In this document: positions 9,459-19,088 of the stretch, one piece after another
How the letters are laid out: every line of letters starts with the position of its first letter
Numbering within the stretch: the stretch's first letter is position 1
Source of the DNA: Hyphomicrobiales bacterium
GTDB taxonomy: Bacteria > Pseudomonadota > Alphaproteobacteria > Rhizobiales > Xanthobacteraceae
Direction: 5' to 3'
NCBI GenBank assembly: GCA_009377695.1
Contig: WHTP01000016.1
Coordinates: 1-64,000, forward strand
DNA length: 64,000 nucleotides
Made by a program: the position numbers and the translations under genes
The notes under the pieces: model-generated
The model's database searches: none
Seen by the model: the letters and a program-made list of their open reading frames with translations, nothing else
Told to the model about the DNA's origin: nothing

Positions 9459-9926
9459 ATGGCCATCGCCCCGACCCTGCAGAAATATCTCGACCGGAAC
9501 GTCGTGTACGACGTGATCACGCACGAACCGACAGTGACGTCCGGACGCACCGCCCAGGCCTGCCATGTCTCGGGTGACCAACTCGCCAAGGCGATCGTAT
9601 TGCGCCGCAACGGGAACTATCTTCTCGCCGTGGTGCCGGCCTCGCATCATATCCGCGTGACCGACTTGAAGTCGCAACTCGGCGATGACGTCGATCTGGC
9701 TGACGAGAAGGAGCTTAAGCGGCTGTTTCCAGACTGCGTGCCTGGTGCCGTTCCTGCGGTCGGCCAGTGCTACGATCTGGACGTCATTATCGACGACAGC
9801 ATTCAGCAGCCGGCTGACGTCTATCTTGAAGGTGGCGATCACATGACGCTGATTCACCTGACTCAGGCGGAGTTTGCCCGGCTGATGGCGGATGCGCGGC
9901 ACTTCCGTTTCAGCGTCCACGACTGA
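9459..9926 (+). CDS. YbaK/EbsC-type aminoacyl-tRNA deacylase
   Basis: 155 residues matching the YbaK/ProX editing domain: VTSGRTAQACHVSGDQLAKAIVLRR (with the conserved lysine), LAVVPASHHIRV, a GAVPAVG glycine loop and LEGGDHMTLIHLTQAEF. Such free-standing domains hydrolyse mischarged tRNAs such as Ala- or Cys-tRNA(Pro), or related pairs. The exact substrate cannot be told from sequence. GGAGGTAAGG lies directly upstream of the ATG at 9459. It is a single gene between a hypothetical and the gatCA operon. Cytoplasmic. Confidence 0.85.
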   Translation: MAIAPTLQKYLDRNVVYDVITHEPTVTSGRTAQACHVSGDQLAKAIVLRRNGNYLLAVVPASHHIRVTDLKSQLGDDVDLADEKELKRLFPDCVPGAVPAVGQCYDLDVIIDDSIQQPADVYLEGGDHMTLIHLTQAEFARLMADARHFRFSVHD

Positions 9927-10081
9927 ACGACGCGCGAAACACCGAGGTTGGCCTCGGCCCCAGGCGCCACTACCGCTTCAATGGGGCAGACAGGGACTTC
10001 CGCAACCGGCAGGCATGTCCGCGCGTCGCATGCATTTGGCTGCTCTCCTGCCTCGACCTTTCCAGGAGAGAGGCGGCAACC

Positions 10082-11623
10082 TCACCACCACCGCTCTGCT
10101 TTGAACCGTCCGGCCGCCTGCTCGAGCGCCGCGCCGAGCGTAAACAGTGTCTCCTCATCGAACGGCCGGCCGATCAGCTGCAGACCGAGCGGCAGACCGT
10201 CGGCCGACAGCCCGGCCGGAACCGCGATGCCCGGCAGCCCAGCCATATTCACGGTCACGGTGAACACGTCGTTGAGATACATTTCGATCGGACTGGCCCC
10301 GGCCTTCTCGCCGATGCCAAACGCATCCGTCGGCGTCGCCGGCGTCAGGATCGCGTCAACACCTTTCGCAAAGCATTCCTCGAAGTCGCGCTTGATCAGC
10401 GTGCGCACCTTCTGCGCCCGCAGATAGTAGGCATCGTAGTAGCCGGCGGAGAGCACATAGGTGCCGATCATGACGCGGCGGCGCACTTCCGCGCCGAACC
10501 CTTCGGCGCGGGTCTTCTCATACATGCCGATGACATCGCGGCCCGGACTGCGCAAGCCATAGCGCACGCCGTCATAGCGCGCGAGGTTCGACGACGCCTC
10601 TGCGGGCGCGACGATGTAATAGGCCGGCAGCGCGTATTTGGTATGCGGGAGTGACACGTCGACGATATTCGCGCCGGCGTCCTTGAGCCACGCAACACCT
10701 TGCTTCCACAGCGCATCGATCTCTGGCGCCATGCCGTCGAGGCGGTACTCGTTCGGGATGCCGATGGTCATGCCCTTGACCGGTTTGCCGAGTGCCGCCT
10801 CGTAGTCCGGCACGGCGCGATCGACCGAGGTCGAGTCCTTCGGATCGTGCCCCGCCATTGAACGCAGCAGGATCGCAGCATCACGAACGGTACGTGTAAT
10901 AGGTCCGGCCTGGTCAAGCGACGAGGCGAAGGCAACGATGCCCCAGCGCGAGCAGCGCCCATAGGTCGGCTTGATTCCGACCGTGCCGGTGAATGTGGCC
11001 GGCTGGCGGATCGAACCGCCGGTATCGGTCGCGGTTGCGCCGAGACAGAGCAACGCCGCGACCGCGACCGCCGATCCGCCCGACGACCCCCCCGGCACCA
11101 GTGGCGTGTTCGACCCATCGCAAGTCGGGTCTACCCGACTTGCGCCCTCTTGAAGTGCCGAACTCGGGTTTACCCGAGTTCGGGTGCGCCGCCACGGATT
11201 GACGACCGGACCGAAGCACGAGGTCTCGTTCGATGAGCCCATCGCGAACTCGTCGTTGTTGAGCTTGCCGAGCATCACGGCGCCGTCGCGCCAGAGCTGC
11301 GTGGTGACGGTCGATTCATAGGTCGGCACAAAGTTGTCGAGAATGCGCGAGCAGGCGGTGGTCCGCACGTCCTTGGTCGCGAACAGATCCTTGATGCCAA
11401 GGGGAAGGCCTTCGAGCGGTCGCGCATCGCCGGCCTTGAGCCGCGCGTCCGCGTTCTTTGCCATCGCGCGGGCCGTGTCGGGCGTCTCGAGCACATAGGC
11501 ATTGAGCGCCCTCGCCTGCTCGATCGCAACGATATGCGCGTCGGCAAGCTCGGCAGCGGAGAACGCGCGCTTGCGGAGTCCGTCGCGCGCTTCAGCGAGC
11601 GTGAGTGCGGTGAGTTCCGTCAT
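10082..11623 (-). CDS. gatA: Glu-tRNA(Gln)/Asp-tRNA(Asn) amidotransferase subunit A, with in-frame insertion
   Basis: GatA is the amidase that releases ammonia from glutamine for GatB. The amidase signature is complete: the catalytic Lys in LGIKD, the GGSSGGSA loop and the nucleophile Ser in TDTGGSIR. Its 513 residues exceed the usual 490 or so. The extra 20-23 residues follow NPWRR and precede [10 protein letters not shown]; they are encoded by two perfect hairpins (11119-11183) that family members lack. The TGA of the small upstream gene overlaps this ATG (ATGA at 11623-11620), so translation is probably coupled. The operon order is gatC, small gene, gatA. Confidence 0.95.
   Translation of the reverse strand: MTELTALTLAEARDGLRKRAFSAAELADAHIVAIEQARALNAYVLETPDTARAMAKNADARLKAGDARPLEGLPLGIKDLFATKDVRTTACSRILDNFVPTYESTVTTQLWRDGAVMLGKLNNDEFAMGSSNETSCFGPVVNPWRRTRTRVNPSSALQEGASRVDPTCDGSNTPLVPGGSSGGSAVAVAALLCLGATATDTGGSIRQPATFTGTVGIKPTYGRCSRWGIVAFASSLDQAGPITRTVRDAAILLRSMAGHDPKDSTSVDRAVPDYEAALGKPVKGMTIGIPNEYRLDGMAPEIDALWKQGVAWLKDAGANIVDVSLPHTKYALPAYYIVAPAEASSNLARYDGVRYGLRSPGRDVIGMYEKTRAEGFGAEVRRRVMIGTYVLSAGYYDAYYLRAQKVRTLIKRDFEECFAKGVDAILTPATPTDAFGIGEKAGASPIEMYLNDVFTVTVNMAGLPGIAVPAGLSADGLPLGLQLIGRPFDEETLFTLGAALEQAAGRFKAERWW
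11119..11183. repeat. Twin-hairpin palindromic element inserted in gatA
   Basis: Hairpin 1 has 11-bp perfect arms at 11119-11129 (CGCAAGTCGGG) and 11134-11144 with a TCTA loop. Hairpin 2 has 11-bp perfect arms at 11158-11168 (CCGAACTCGGG) and 11173-11183 with a TTTA loop. The loops and GGG/CCC inner arms match each other, so the two are related. The element keeps the gatA frame open and adds about 22 residues (roughly [18 protein letters not shown] and the following DPTCD). This is like Rickettsia palindromic elements in principle; homology to them is not claimed. Confidence 0.85.
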
Positions 11624-11805
11624 GCCTTGTCCGGAGCGTCGCAAGCAAAGGGGTTCGGCGTTTCGATGGCCCGCTTGGGCGGAACCGGCAATCCCGCCGC
11701 TTCAAAATCCTCCGGCTCGAAGCCGGGCGGAATCTCGCCGCGCTCGACCGCGATTTCGAGCTGGTAGCGCCGCCAGAGCGCCTCTTCCTCGCAGGCCCAG
11801 CACAT
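11620..11805 (-). CDS. Small conserved protein between gatC and gatA
   Basis: 61 residues beginning [18 protein letters not shown], then [19 protein letters not shown] and a short tail. The CxxC-acidic start and the [13 protein letters not shown] phrase recur in short Rhizobiales proteins of unknown function. It begins 5 bp after the gatC stop, and its TGA overlaps the gatA ATG, so it is translated within the gatCA operon. The CWAC pair could bind a metal or be redox active, but no further ligands are present. Its conserved position suggests an accessory role with the amidotransferase; this is inference. Confidence 0.75.
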   Translation of the reverse strand: MCWACEEEALWRRYQLEIAVERGEIPPGFEPEDFEAAGLPVPPKRAIETPNPFACDAPDKA

Positions 11806-11810
11806 CCGCG

Positions 11811-12098
11811 CTACTCCACCACCTTGGGGACGAGGAAATAGTTGCCCTCGCGTGCCGGCGCGTTGCGCAGCACGTCTTCGGAGATGCCGCCGTCGGTGAC
11901 CTTGTCCTCGCGCTTCTTCATCTCCATCGGGATCACCGACGTCATCGGCTCGATGCCGTCGGTGATCACCTCGGACAACTGTTCAACAAAGGCGAGAATG
12001 GCATTGAGCTCGCCCTGGAGATGCGCGATCTCATCGTCGGCAACGGCGATGCGCGCCAAATGCGCGATACGGCGGACGGTTGCGGCGTCAACGGACAT
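11811..12098 (-). CDS. gatC: Glu-tRNA(Gln)/Asp-tRNA(Asn) amidotransferase subunit C
   Basis: 95 residues with the GatC layout: [29 protein letters not shown], the belt region around EPMTSVIP, and a C-terminus with [20 protein letters not shown]. GatC stabilises the GatA-GatB complex and has no active site. The ATG at 12098 fits family starts (MSVDAATV); the frame is open further upstream to 12200 without resemblance. It is first in the gatC-small gene-gatA operon. Confidence 0.95.
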   Translation of the reverse strand: MSVDAATVRRIAHLARIAVADDEIAHLQGELNAILAFVEQLSEVITDGIEPMTSVIPMEMKKREDKVTDGGISEDVLRNAPAREGNYFLVPKVVE

Positions 12099-12216
12099 GA
12101 GCCGTTCCTTGTGGCCAATTCTCGGGCCGTGGCGGGGGCTATAGCAGAGCGCAGTCCGCGTGAGCAATGTCGCGGCAAGGCTCCCACGCATGCCGGACAC
12201 GTCAGGGGCCGGCTTC

Positions 12217-12648
12217 TCAGATCAGGCCCAGATCCCGCAGCTCGCGGCGCATCTCCTCTGGCATGGCCCGCAATCCCGGCGCGATCCGCGTCAGGTCGCG
12301 CGGCGCGTCCTTGGCCTCGAGATAGCGCCAGCCCTGGAATGCGCGCCACGGCCTCGGCTCGACCGGTATCACCTTGGGCTCCAGCACGATCCGGCAGCGC
12401 CCGACGCCTTCCTTATCGACAAAGGGACGTACCGCCAGGACCCGCTCCCGGCACATCACCTGACCGCGGATGACCCAAAACAGGGAGCCGGAGCCGACGA
12501 TCTCGTCGGCGCGCTTGGGCACCATGCGGGTCGTGTGGATGTGCTCGGTCTTCTTGCTGCGCGTGCGCTTACGCTTCTCCTTGATCCAGTCCTCAAGATC
12601 CTGGATCGAATCGCAACCGACGCAGAGCTTGATGAGATGCAGTGTCAC
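12217..12648 (-). CDS. DUF1489 family protein
   Basis: 143 residues matching the alphaproteobacterial DUF1489 family: start [21 protein letters not shown], then [20 protein letters not shown]-type phrase, [14 protein letters not shown] and a C-terminal RPFQGWRYL-like segment. The family is found almost only in Alphaproteobacteria and has no established function. The protein is soluble and has conserved Cys10 and Cys13 (CVGC). It lies upstream of gatC in the same direction with about 120 bp between them, so co-transcription is possible but unproven. Confidence 0.85.
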   Translation of the reverse strand: MTLHLIKLCVGCDSIQDLEDWIKEKRKRTRSKKTEHIHTTRMVPKRADEIVGSGSLFWVIRGQVMCRERVLAVRPFVDKEGVGRCRIVLEPKVIPVEPRPWRAFQGWRYLEAKDAPRDLTRIAPGLRAMPEEMRRELRDLGLI

Positions 12649-12735
12649 GCGAAGCCATTTCCCAGTTTGGCGGCATGTTAGCGCGACCGGCGGCCGTCGC
12701 CAGCAACCGCCGCGATTATCCTCAACCGAATGGCC

Positions 12736-13737
12736 TTACTGTGCGGCAGGCGCGCCGCTGCGCGCGGCGTTGAGGTCGATCGGGCCGTGCTGCTGCTGCT
12801 GCTTCTTCTTCGGCTGCGGCGCTTGTGCCGGACGACGGGGCGGCGTGCGCGCCGGTGCGGAACCCGTGGTCTCTGGCCGGCCAGCCGGTTCCGCTGTCAT
12901 AATGTTGACCGGCGGAATTGAATCCGACGACGGGAAGAACAGTTCGGGTCCATCCCGCGTCGGCGCCGCCGGCGAGGCGAAGGCCGACGCTCCCGGCGGA
13001 AGCGGCTGCGCGCCGCTCTCGGCCTGCGGCGCAGACGGAGCGCCGTTCGCGGTCGGCCCGGGGCCCGGAGCCGGCCACGCCGTGGAATATCGGCCCACAT
13101 AGAAATCATAGGTGCGCTGGGAGAGATTGGCGCTCACGCGCGCGGCGTCGCGCATCATCGCCAAAGGCGGACATTGATCGCTCGTGCAGTCGTCGCGCGT
13201 TGCCAGCACATGAGCGATCAGGCCATAACGATCGCTCTCGACAGCGCGTCGCAAGCTTGCGAGCAGCGGTTCCATTTCGGAACCGCCGCGATTGACGAAA
13301 TCGCTGACATCCACGAACAGATTGAGCTGCGCCGCGACGTAGGACACCGCCGATGCCATCGCGTCCGGTGTGGCGAACAAGGTGCGTTCGCATGAGCGTT
13401 CGACGGCGTCTCCGGCGAGAGCATCCAGGCAGGCGAGTGGCGAACCTGGCATCGTCGCCCGTGTCGCAAGCACGCCGGCGCGCGCTTCAAGCGCGCGTTG
13501 TTCTGCGGCCGTATCCTGCTTGCTGGTGCCTTCGAGGAAGAACCACGCCAAGACCGCGCCCACGAGCACGATGCGCCCAAGTCCACCGGCAATGCCTTCG
13601 CGGCCGGCACGGCTGAGCGCCAGCACGCCGAACACCACGAACAATGCCGTGACCGCGCCAGCGGCCCAAAGTGGCAGGGTCAAGGTTCCCGTCAAAGGAT
13701 CGAGACCGGGAATCCAGCCTCCGAGTGGATCGGACAT
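12736..13737 (-). CDS. Membrane protein with proline-rich C-terminal tail
   Basis: 333 residues. Two membrane segments near the N-terminus (about 22-42, PLWAAGAVTALFVVFGVLAL, and 52-70, GGLGRIVLVGAVLAWFFL) are followed by a conserved domain of about 150 residues containing CLDALAG, CERTLFATPDAMASAVSYVAAQ, and DCTSDQCPPL. The last 110 residues are rich in Pro, Ala and Gln (KKKQQQQ near the end). Relatives occur in Rhizobiales without a known role. The four cysteines in the central domain suggest periplasmic disulfides. The ATG at 13737 is used rather than a TTG two codons upstream. Confidence 0.75.
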   Translation of the reverse strand: MSDPLGGWIPGLDPLTGTLTLPLWAAGAVTALFVVFGVLALSRAGREGIAGGLGRIVLVGAVLAWFFLEGTSKQDTAAEQRALEARAGVLATRATMPGSPLACLDALAGDAVERSCERTLFATPDAMASAVSYVAAQLNLFVDVSDFVNRGGSEMEPLLASLRRAVESDRYGLIAHVLATRDDCTSDQCPPLAMMRDAARVSANLSQRTYDFYVGRYSTAWPAPGPGPTANGAPSAPQAESGAQPLPPGASAFASPAAPTRDGPELFFPSSDSIPPVNIMTAEPAGRPETTGSAPARTPPRRPAQAPQPKKKQQQQHGPIDLNAARSGAPAAQ

Positions 13738-13899
13738 GACCAACTATCCAGACGCCAAACATAAGTGAGCGGGAAAAGCATATGGATCACGGCAAGACAT
13801 TGTCCACCTCCGGCGGCGCACAAGCCGAATTACGCTGTGGACTGATGCCTGCAAGCCACACCCCCAGGGCGTGCTGCGATGTCGAGGCCTGCGAAGCGC

Positions 13900-14097
13900 T
13901 CAACGCGAGCGGTCGAGCTGACTTTCTTTGGCGACCCGCTCAAAGGCTTCGTTGGTGCTCTTGATGCGGTATTGGTGCTCGTCACCATCCGACGGCAGTA
14001 ATTTTACGATCTGATACGCGCCATTGGCAGTCATGTGCCCGAGAGGCTTCGCCGTAAAATATACCGTCTGGCCGAGCCGAAACTTGTGTGTGTCCAA
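13900..14097 (-). CDS. Small conserved hypothetical protein
   Basis: 65 residues, MDTHKFRLGQTVYFTAK followed by YQIVKLLPSDGDEHQYRIKS and NEAFERVAKESQL. This SH3-like barrel pattern (GQTV...YQIV.LLP..G...QYRIKS..E..ERVA.E..L) is common in Bradyrhizobium and relatives. Its function is unknown; the fold resembles small KOW/SH3 domains that bind nucleic acid or protein. No operon partners. Confidence 0.75.
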   Translation of the reverse strand: MDTHKFRLGQTVYFTAKPLGHMTANGAYQIVKLLPSDGDEHQYRIKSTNEAFERVAKESQLDRSR

Positions 14098-14400
14098 CGC
14101 TGTTCTCCTGAACTCTACTCAACACCACCCGAATACTTCCCTAAACCGCCGCTATAACGCCAAATATAGCAGTGATTTCAGGAAACCGGGCAAAAAATTG
14201 GCGTCATGCATGGCATGGTTGCTGGCCGGACGGGGCTACGGGTCCCGGGATAATCAGTGATAATCACCAATCAAACCATGGGCTTACAAAGCTCTGCTAA
14301 ACCATGCCTTCGGTCGGTATGGGACCGTGATGGAACCTATCACATTGGCGCCGCGTTCCTCGCCTACCTGACGGTCCACGGATCAAAGAAAGACAGCATC

Positions 14401-14580
14401 ATGCGCCTGTTGTTCGGTATCATCCTCGGCTTCGCGCTCACCGTGGGCGGCGTCTATTTGGCTGACCAGACCAGCACACGCGCGGACGCCCGTACGATGG
14501 TCAATTGGGATGTCGTGGCCAAGAACGTCGACCAGTTGACCGCAATGGCGCGCGACGGTTGGCGCCGCATCAGCGGCTGA
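14401..14580 (+). CDS. Small single-pass membrane protein
   Basis: 59 residues from the ATG at 14401: one hydrophobic helix (LLFGIILGFALTVGGVYLAD, about 3-22) and a short C-terminal part with VNWDVVAKNVDQL and ARDGWRRISG. Similar short proteins are found throughout Bradyrhizobium and related genera; function unknown. The frame is open upstream to 14257, but the membrane helix and family start support 14401. A terminator-like hairpin follows at 14621-14649. Confidence 0.7.
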   Translation: MRLLFGIILGFALTVGGVYLADQTSTRADARTMVNWDVVAKNVDQLTAMARDGWRRISG

Positions 14581-14620
14581 TGCACCCCTCGGAGCGCCGC
14601 CACATTCGCCACCGACGAAA

Positions 14621-14649
14621 CGCAAGGGCGGCCTGGAGCCGCCCTTGCG
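14621..14649 (+). terminator. Terminator-like hairpin
   Basis: A perfect 12-bp stem, CGCAAGGGCGGC (14621-14632) with GCCGCCCTTGCG (14638-14649), and a 5-nt loop lies 40 bp after the small membrane protein. There is no clear T run on the plus strand, so termination may be weak or Rho-assisted. Confidence 0.55.
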
Positions 14650-14863
14650 CATTTAGCAGCGAATGAAACTCTGCACACCAGAACCAGAACGTGGCGTGAA
14701 GAGTTTCGTGAACGGATGGTCAGAGTTCCTCCATTGCGGTTCCCGATACACACCTATTTTCAACGTACGGCACTGCAGGAGCAGGAACCTGCTTCCGCAC
14801 GCAGCCGTTTCACGTTGGGCCAATAATCGGCGGCACGGGCCAACCTTCTGGAGGAACGTTCGA

Positions 14864-15619
14864 ATGAAACGCAACCTGTCGATCACGACAGCGGCTGCCG
14901 CTCTCCTAGTCGGAACGGTGTTCGCCGCTGCGCAAGGCGTGCAGCGGCCCGGTGGAGCCGGCGGCGGTGCTGGCGGTGCCGAACCTGGTATGCAAGGCGG
15001 TGCACAAGGCGGCGGCAACCGCGGCATGCAGACGGCGCCGCAGGAAGGCCAGAGCAAAGGCCAGTCCGAGCAGCGGCCACGCACCCAAGGCCAAGGCGGC
15101 AGCAACCAAGTCCAGGGCCAAGGCCAGCAAGGTCAGGGTCAGAAGGGCCAAGGTCAGGCCAGACCCGAGGGCCAAGACAAAGGCAAGGTCCAGTCCAAAG
15201 AGCCGCGCACGCAAGGTCAGCGCGAACAGGGCCAGCGTGATAGGCAGCCGCAACAGGGCCAGCGGGACACACAGCAAGGTCAACGCGAAAACCAGCGGGG
15301 TCAGCGTGACAACCAGAAAGGCGCCGAAGGAAAAGGCGGCGGCGCGCAGTCAGGCGGTGTGACATTGAACGCCCAGCAGCGCACCACCATCCGCAAAACG
15401 GTGCTTCAGGGCGGCAACGCCCCGCGCGTCTCCAACGTGAACTTCTCGATCAGGGTCGGGACCGTCGTGCCGCGCACCGGTGTCAGGCTGGTGGCCGTGC
15501 CGCCGCCGCTCATCGAGATCCATCCGGCGTGGCGCAATCACCTGTACTTCGTCGTCGGTGAGCGCATCATCGTCGTCGAACCGGACACCCACAGGATCGT
15601 GGCCGTGCTGGTCGTGTAA
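14864..15619 (+). CDS. DUF1236 protein with Gln/Gly-rich central region
   Basis: 251 residues: a signal peptide (about 1-24, ending FAAAQG), a long low-complexity region of Gly, Gln, Arg and Lys (about 25-165, many GQ/QRGQ units) and a C-terminal DUF1236 domain. That domain contains VTLNAQQRTTIRKTVL, IRVGTVVP, and two copies of the RPxW-like hairpin ending VVGERIIVVEPDTHRIVAVL. DUF1236 proteins are exported proteins of unknown function typical of Rhizobiales. GGAGGAAC precedes the ATG at 14864. A terminator hairpin follows the stop, so it is probably monocistronic. Confidence 0.85.
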   Translation: MKRNLSITTAAAALLVGTVFAAAQGVQRPGGAGGGAGGAEPGMQGGAQGGGNRGMQTAPQEGQSKGQSEQRPRTQGQGGSNQVQGQGQQGQGQKGQGQARPEGQDKGKVQSKEPRTQGQREQGQRDRQPQQGQRDTQQGQRENQRGQRDNQKGAEGKGGGAQSGGVTLNAQQRTTIRKTVLQGGNAPRVSNVNFSIRVGTVVPRTGVRLVAVPPPLIEIHPAWRNHLYFVVGERIIVVEPDTHRIVAVLVV

Positions 15620-15642
15620 CGCGACAATTGTTCCAAACAAAC

Positions 15643-15673
15643 GCGGAGGGCGGCCTTGCAGCCGCCCTTTCGC
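15643..15673 (+). terminator. Intrinsic terminator after the DUF1236 gene
   Basis: AGGGCGGC (15647-15654) pairs with GCCGCCCT (15661-15668) around a 6-nt loop and is followed by TT. The outer GCG/CGC can extend the stem. It lies about 25 bp past the stop codon. Confidence 0.6.
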
Positions 15674-15772
15674 ATGTTCGCCCCGCAATTGGACTCGCGG
15701 CCCTGCCCTACTTATTTCTGCCCAGCCGACCGATAAATTGTGCGCAGGAATGAGATGTTGCCGGCTGCAAAG

Positions 15773-15805
15773 GACAAAAAACAACCCGGAGTTTTCTCCG
15801 GGTTG
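15773..15805 (-). terminator. Intrinsic terminator of the ABC/NEW3 operon
   Basis: On the minus strand a perfect 10-bp stem, CAACCCGGAG with CTCCGGGTTG (15805-15796 and 15791-15782), and an AAAA loop is followed immediately by a run of six T. It sits about 45 bp beyond the permease stop and is the clearest intrinsic terminator in the window. Confidence 0.85.
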
Positions 15806-15848
15806 CTCATTACGAATGTCGCACGAATGCCGCGCGCGCAGGCGGGTG

Positions 15849-16817
15849 CTAGGCGCGAACCTCCTGGCGTTGGAAGACCACGTAGCCGATCACGAACAGA
15901 ACGATGGTGCTGGCGATGAGCGTGACGATCTGCGGCCACACGATCAGCACACTCTGCAGCAACGGCAGCGGTGCACCAGGGATCGAGCCCGGCTCGACCA
16001 GAGCGAGCCCCATCGCCGCGAGCTGTGATTGCTGAGTGGAGCGAACAGACGGATCGAGCAGCACCGACACGATCTCCCCGAACAACGCCCCCGGCGACAG
16101 CCGCATGACCGCCTGGCGCGTCGCAAGGCCGCTAAGCAACTCGTCCGGGGAGCCCGCTTGCAGCGGCACGAAGACGTTGACTAGGTGGCCCGACAGCAGC
16201 GGCCACAAGATCGAAATGAAGAGCCACACCCCGAGCGCGGTCAGTGCAGCCGTTGCAGCCGAGCGGAATACCACCGAGCACAGCATCGCGAGCGCAAGCC
16301 AGACCCCGGCATAGGCAATGGTGACCACCAGCATCAACGCCGCGCGTGCGATCTCTTCGCCGCTCGGTGGCACGCCGAGTTGATAAAGCGCCAGTCCCAG
16401 TACCACCATCCACATTGCCGTGAGGCTGATGGCGATCGTCGCCAGGCCAGCGAGGAACTTGCCGAACAGCAGGGCATCGCGATAGATCGGCTGCGACAAT
16501 ATCCGGCTCAGGGTGCGCTGATTGTGCTCGCTGTTCACGAGGTCGAAGCCCAGCCCGATCGCCACCAGCGGCACCAATAAGGTCAGCACGAACACGAACG
16601 AAAGCTGCTCGCCGGACCTCGTAAATACGCGCAGCAACAGGAACGGGTCTTCGGCGGTCACGTTGCGGATCTGCTGCAGCGACACCAGCACGATGACGAA
16701 GCCGGTGATCACGACCAGCAATTCGATCACCAGTATGCGAACGCTGCTGAGATGATCCGCCAGTTCCTTCCCGGTCACGACGCCAAGTCCGCGCCAGGGA
16801 GAGCCTTCACGCTGCAT
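15849..16817 (-). CDS. ABC transporter permease (ABC-2/NosY type)
   Basis: 322 residues with six predicted membrane helices (for example [40 protein letters not shown] and a C-terminal [19 protein letters not shown]). The motif [21 protein letters not shown] is characteristic of ABC-2 permeases of the NosY/GldF group. It pairs with the ATPase upstream; the two genes overlap by about 11 bp. The start ATGCAG at 16817 is preferred because GGGAGG stands just upstream; ATGs at 16841 and 16838 are alternatives. The third operon member is a NEW3-domain protein. Substrate unknown. Confidence 0.88.
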   Translation of the reverse strand: MQREGSPWRGLGVVTGKELADHLSSVRILVIELLVVITGFVIVLVSLQQIRNVTAEDPFLLLRVFTRSGEQLSFVFVLTLLVPLVAIGLGFDLVNSEHNQRTLSRILSQPIYRDALLFGKFLAGLATIAISLTAMWMVVLGLALYQLGVPPSGEEIARAALMLVVTIAYAGVWLALAMLCSVVFRSAATAALTALGVWLFISILWPLLSGHLVNVFVPLQAGSPDELLSGLATRQAVMRLSPGALFGEIVSVLLDPSVRSTQQSQLAAMGLALVEPGSIPGAPLPLLQSVLIVWPQIVTLIASTIVLFVIGYVVFQRQEVRA

Positions 16818-17757
16818 CGCGTCCTCCCAACTCCTCATCACGGAAATAGCGCGTGTAGATCATTTCCAGGCTAGGCACTTCGACCGCCAGTCGCAAAAGC
16901 TTGCCGCCCGCTCCCATCACGGTGGCTGCTGTTTCCGACCGGACGTCGCGGTCCGTCTTCAACCGCCATCGGTTCGGTCCAAATGTCTCGACATCGGTTA
17001 CGCCGGGAATAGCTTTGAGCCTTGCATCGAGACCGGAGCCCTCGGCCTCGACGTCAAGATTGAAGGTGCCACCGAGGACCTGACGGCCCAACTCGTCGAC
17101 GCTGCCAAGCAGCACGATGTTGCCTTGGCTGAATAGAGCGACCCGATCGCAGACGCTCTGGACACGATCCAAGAGGTGCGACGACAACAGAACTGTCACG
17201 TCGCGCTGCTTCAGATTGCGGATGATCTCCAACAACTCGATCGTGGCCTGCGGATCGAGCCCCGAGGTCGGCTCGTCGAGGATCGCGATCTGCGCATCCT
17301 TCAACAGAATTTCCGCAATTCCGAGCCGTTGCCGCATGCCACGGGAGAAGGTTGCCACACGCCTGTCGGTGACGTCGTGCAGGCCGACATGATCGAGGGC
17401 CGACCTGATTTTCTCGTCGCACTCGCCGGCGTCTAGACCGATGAGGCGGCCGGTGTAGCGCAGGTTCTCAGCCGCTGTCAGGCTGTCGTAGAAGCCGACC
17501 GCGTCCGGCAGGTAGCCGACCCGTCGCTTCACCTGAAGCGGCTCGCGCACCGGATCGTAGCCGAGCACTCTCACCTGACCGTCCGAAATCTCGGTCAGGC
17601 CGAGCATCATCAAGATGGTGGTTGTCTTGCCGGCACCGTTCGGGCCCAGCAGACCAAAGATCTCGCCCTGCGCCACCGAGAACGTGATGCCCTTGACCAC
17701 GGGCACCCCGTTATAGCGCTTGGTAAGGTCTTGCGCCTCGATGACTTGCGCGCTCAT
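16807..17757 (-). CDS. ABC transporter ATP-binding protein
   Basis: 316 residues. Walker [10 protein letters not shown] (about 40), the signature [10 protein letters not shown], Walker [12 protein letters not shown] and the switch LLSSH are all intact. The layout and the C-terminal extension with a small regulatory domain place it with the NosF/CcmA-like ABC-2 ATPases. The start at 17757 overlaps the TGA of the NEW3-domain gene (ATGA), so translation is coupled. It energises the permease encoded next. Confidence 0.93.
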   Translation of the reverse strand: MSAQVIEAQDLTKRYNGVPVVKGITFSVAQGEIFGLLGPNGAGKTTTILMMLGLTEISDGQVRVLGYDPVREPLQVKRRVGYLPDAVGFYDSLTAAENLRYTGRLIGLDAGECDEKIRSALDHVGLHDVTDRRVATFSRGMRQRLGIAEILLKDAQIAILDEPTSGLDPQATIELLEIIRNLKQRDVTVLLSSHLLDRVQSVCDRVALFSQGNIVLLGSVDELGRQVLGGTFNLDVEAEGSGLDARLKAIPGVTDVETFGPNRWRLKTDRDVRSETAATVMGAGGKLLRLAVEVPSLEMIYTRYFRDEELGGRDAA

Positions 17758-18926
17758 CGGCGACCGAACCTCATCACGGCGCCGAACAACACCAGCAGTG
17801 CGACGCCGATGATGCCCATGCCGACGAGACCCCACTGTGTGGAGGTTGCCACCGCCACCCGGAAGGTTTGCGAGGCGGATTCACCGCGTGCCGCGGCGCG
17901 CGTCGTCAAGACATAGTCGCCCGCCACCGCTTTGCCGCTCGGCGTGACCTTGAAGACAACTTCTTTGTTCTCGTTCGGCGGGATGCGGTCGACCGTCTTT
18001 GGGTCGGCCTCGATCTTCCAGCCGCTCGGTGCCGAGCCCGACATCTCAACCGCCTCCGCCGTCGACGTGCCGGTGTTAGTGACCGTGACGGGAATGGTGG
18101 TCTCCTGTCCCGCCGTGGCTGCCGCGTTGAGGCGGCCATCGCGGCCGGAAATCTCGATCTTCGGCGTGCCGGTGATCTCAAGCCCCAGTTCGGCGGTCGC
18201 CGTCGCGTCCTCGGCAGTCGCGCGCGCGGTCACCTTCTGCGGGCCAACACCGATGGTGTTCGGCGGGCGGACCTTCAGCTTGACGTCCTTGGACTGGCCG
18301 GCGTCGAGCGGGACGGCGTTGAGTTCCTGGCTGCCGTATTGCTCGGTGAACGAGACTTCAAAGTTCGGCGGTGCAGTCGCGGCCAAGCTCGCGACGATCC
18401 GCTTGCCGCTCTCATTCTTGATCGCGAGTTGATACTCGAAGGTCGAGCGCGAGTTGCCGCGCAGTTCCGGCAGCGCCGGTGTCAACGTCAGCTTGGCGGG
18501 CAGGTCCTTCACCAGGGTGACGGCCACCGGCAGCGAGATGGAGTTGGCGCCCTTGGCGTTGACCGTGAGATTGGTCGTGCCCAGCGTCGCGTCCTTGGGG
18601 ACGTCGAGACGAAGATCGAACGACACGCTGGAGTTGGTCGCTGGCAGCACGGCCTCGATCGGCTGGCCGCCGCCGACTACGGTCGAGGTCCAGCCCTTTG
18701 GCACGCCATCCACCGAGATCTGCAGCCGTTCGGGCGGCATCGCGTAGTTCTGCAGGCGTAGATTGATCGTCGCCGTCGTGCCCGGGCGAACGCTGATGGC
18801 CGGATAGTCGGTCAGCAGGAAGAGCCCTTTGACATCAGGCTTCGAGGTCTCCTGCGATACCGCCGGACTGCCGACGGTCAACGCGGAGAAGGCGAGCAAA
18901 ATCAGGGCGATAAGACGATATCGCAT
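17754..18926 (-). CDS. Exported NEW3-domain (NPCBM-associated) protein, membrane-anchored
   Basis: 390 residues with a signal peptide (about 1-24, ending AVSQE) and then three immunoglobulin-like beta domains, each with the NEW3 pattern (for example [22 protein letters not shown] and [18 protein letters not shown]). A single C-terminal helix ([20 protein letters not shown], about 367-386) is followed by RFGRR, so the bulk is periplasmic with a tail anchor. NEW3 domains often accompany ABC-2 transporters and may bind polysaccharide or the cargo. It is the first gene of a coupled operon with the ATPase and permease; the promoter should lie in 18927-19080. Confidence 0.85.
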   Translation of the reverse strand: MRYRLIALILLAFSALTVGSPAVSQETSKPDVKGLFLLTDYPAISVRPGTTATINLRLQNYAMPPERLQISVDGVPKGWTSTVVGGGQPIEAVLPATNSSVSFDLRLDVPKDATLGTTNLTVNAKGANSISLPVAVTLVKDLPAKLTLTPALPELRGNSRSTFEYQLAIKNESGKRIVASLAATAPPNFEVSFTEQYGSQELNAVPLDAGQSKDVKLKVRPPNTIGVGPQKVTARATAEDATATAELGLEITGTPKIEISGRDGRLNAAATAGQETTIPVTVTNTGTSTAEAVEMSGSAPSGWKIEADPKTVDRIPPNENKEVVFKVTPSGKAVAGDYVLTTRAAARGESASQTFRVAVATSTQWGLVGMGIIGVALLVLFGAVMRFGRR

Positions 18927-19088
18927 AGTATTGGCTCCCGGACGATAAAGGTAAGGTTGGTCCCGCTTTTAAGACCCCCGCCGCAGCACCGCAATATCAC
19001 GGGTGCCGCAGCGGGTGCGACTATTCTTCGTCCCCGCGGTGCTTTCAATACAAATCGGCGACATTTTTTGGGCCAGTTGCCGCGATGC

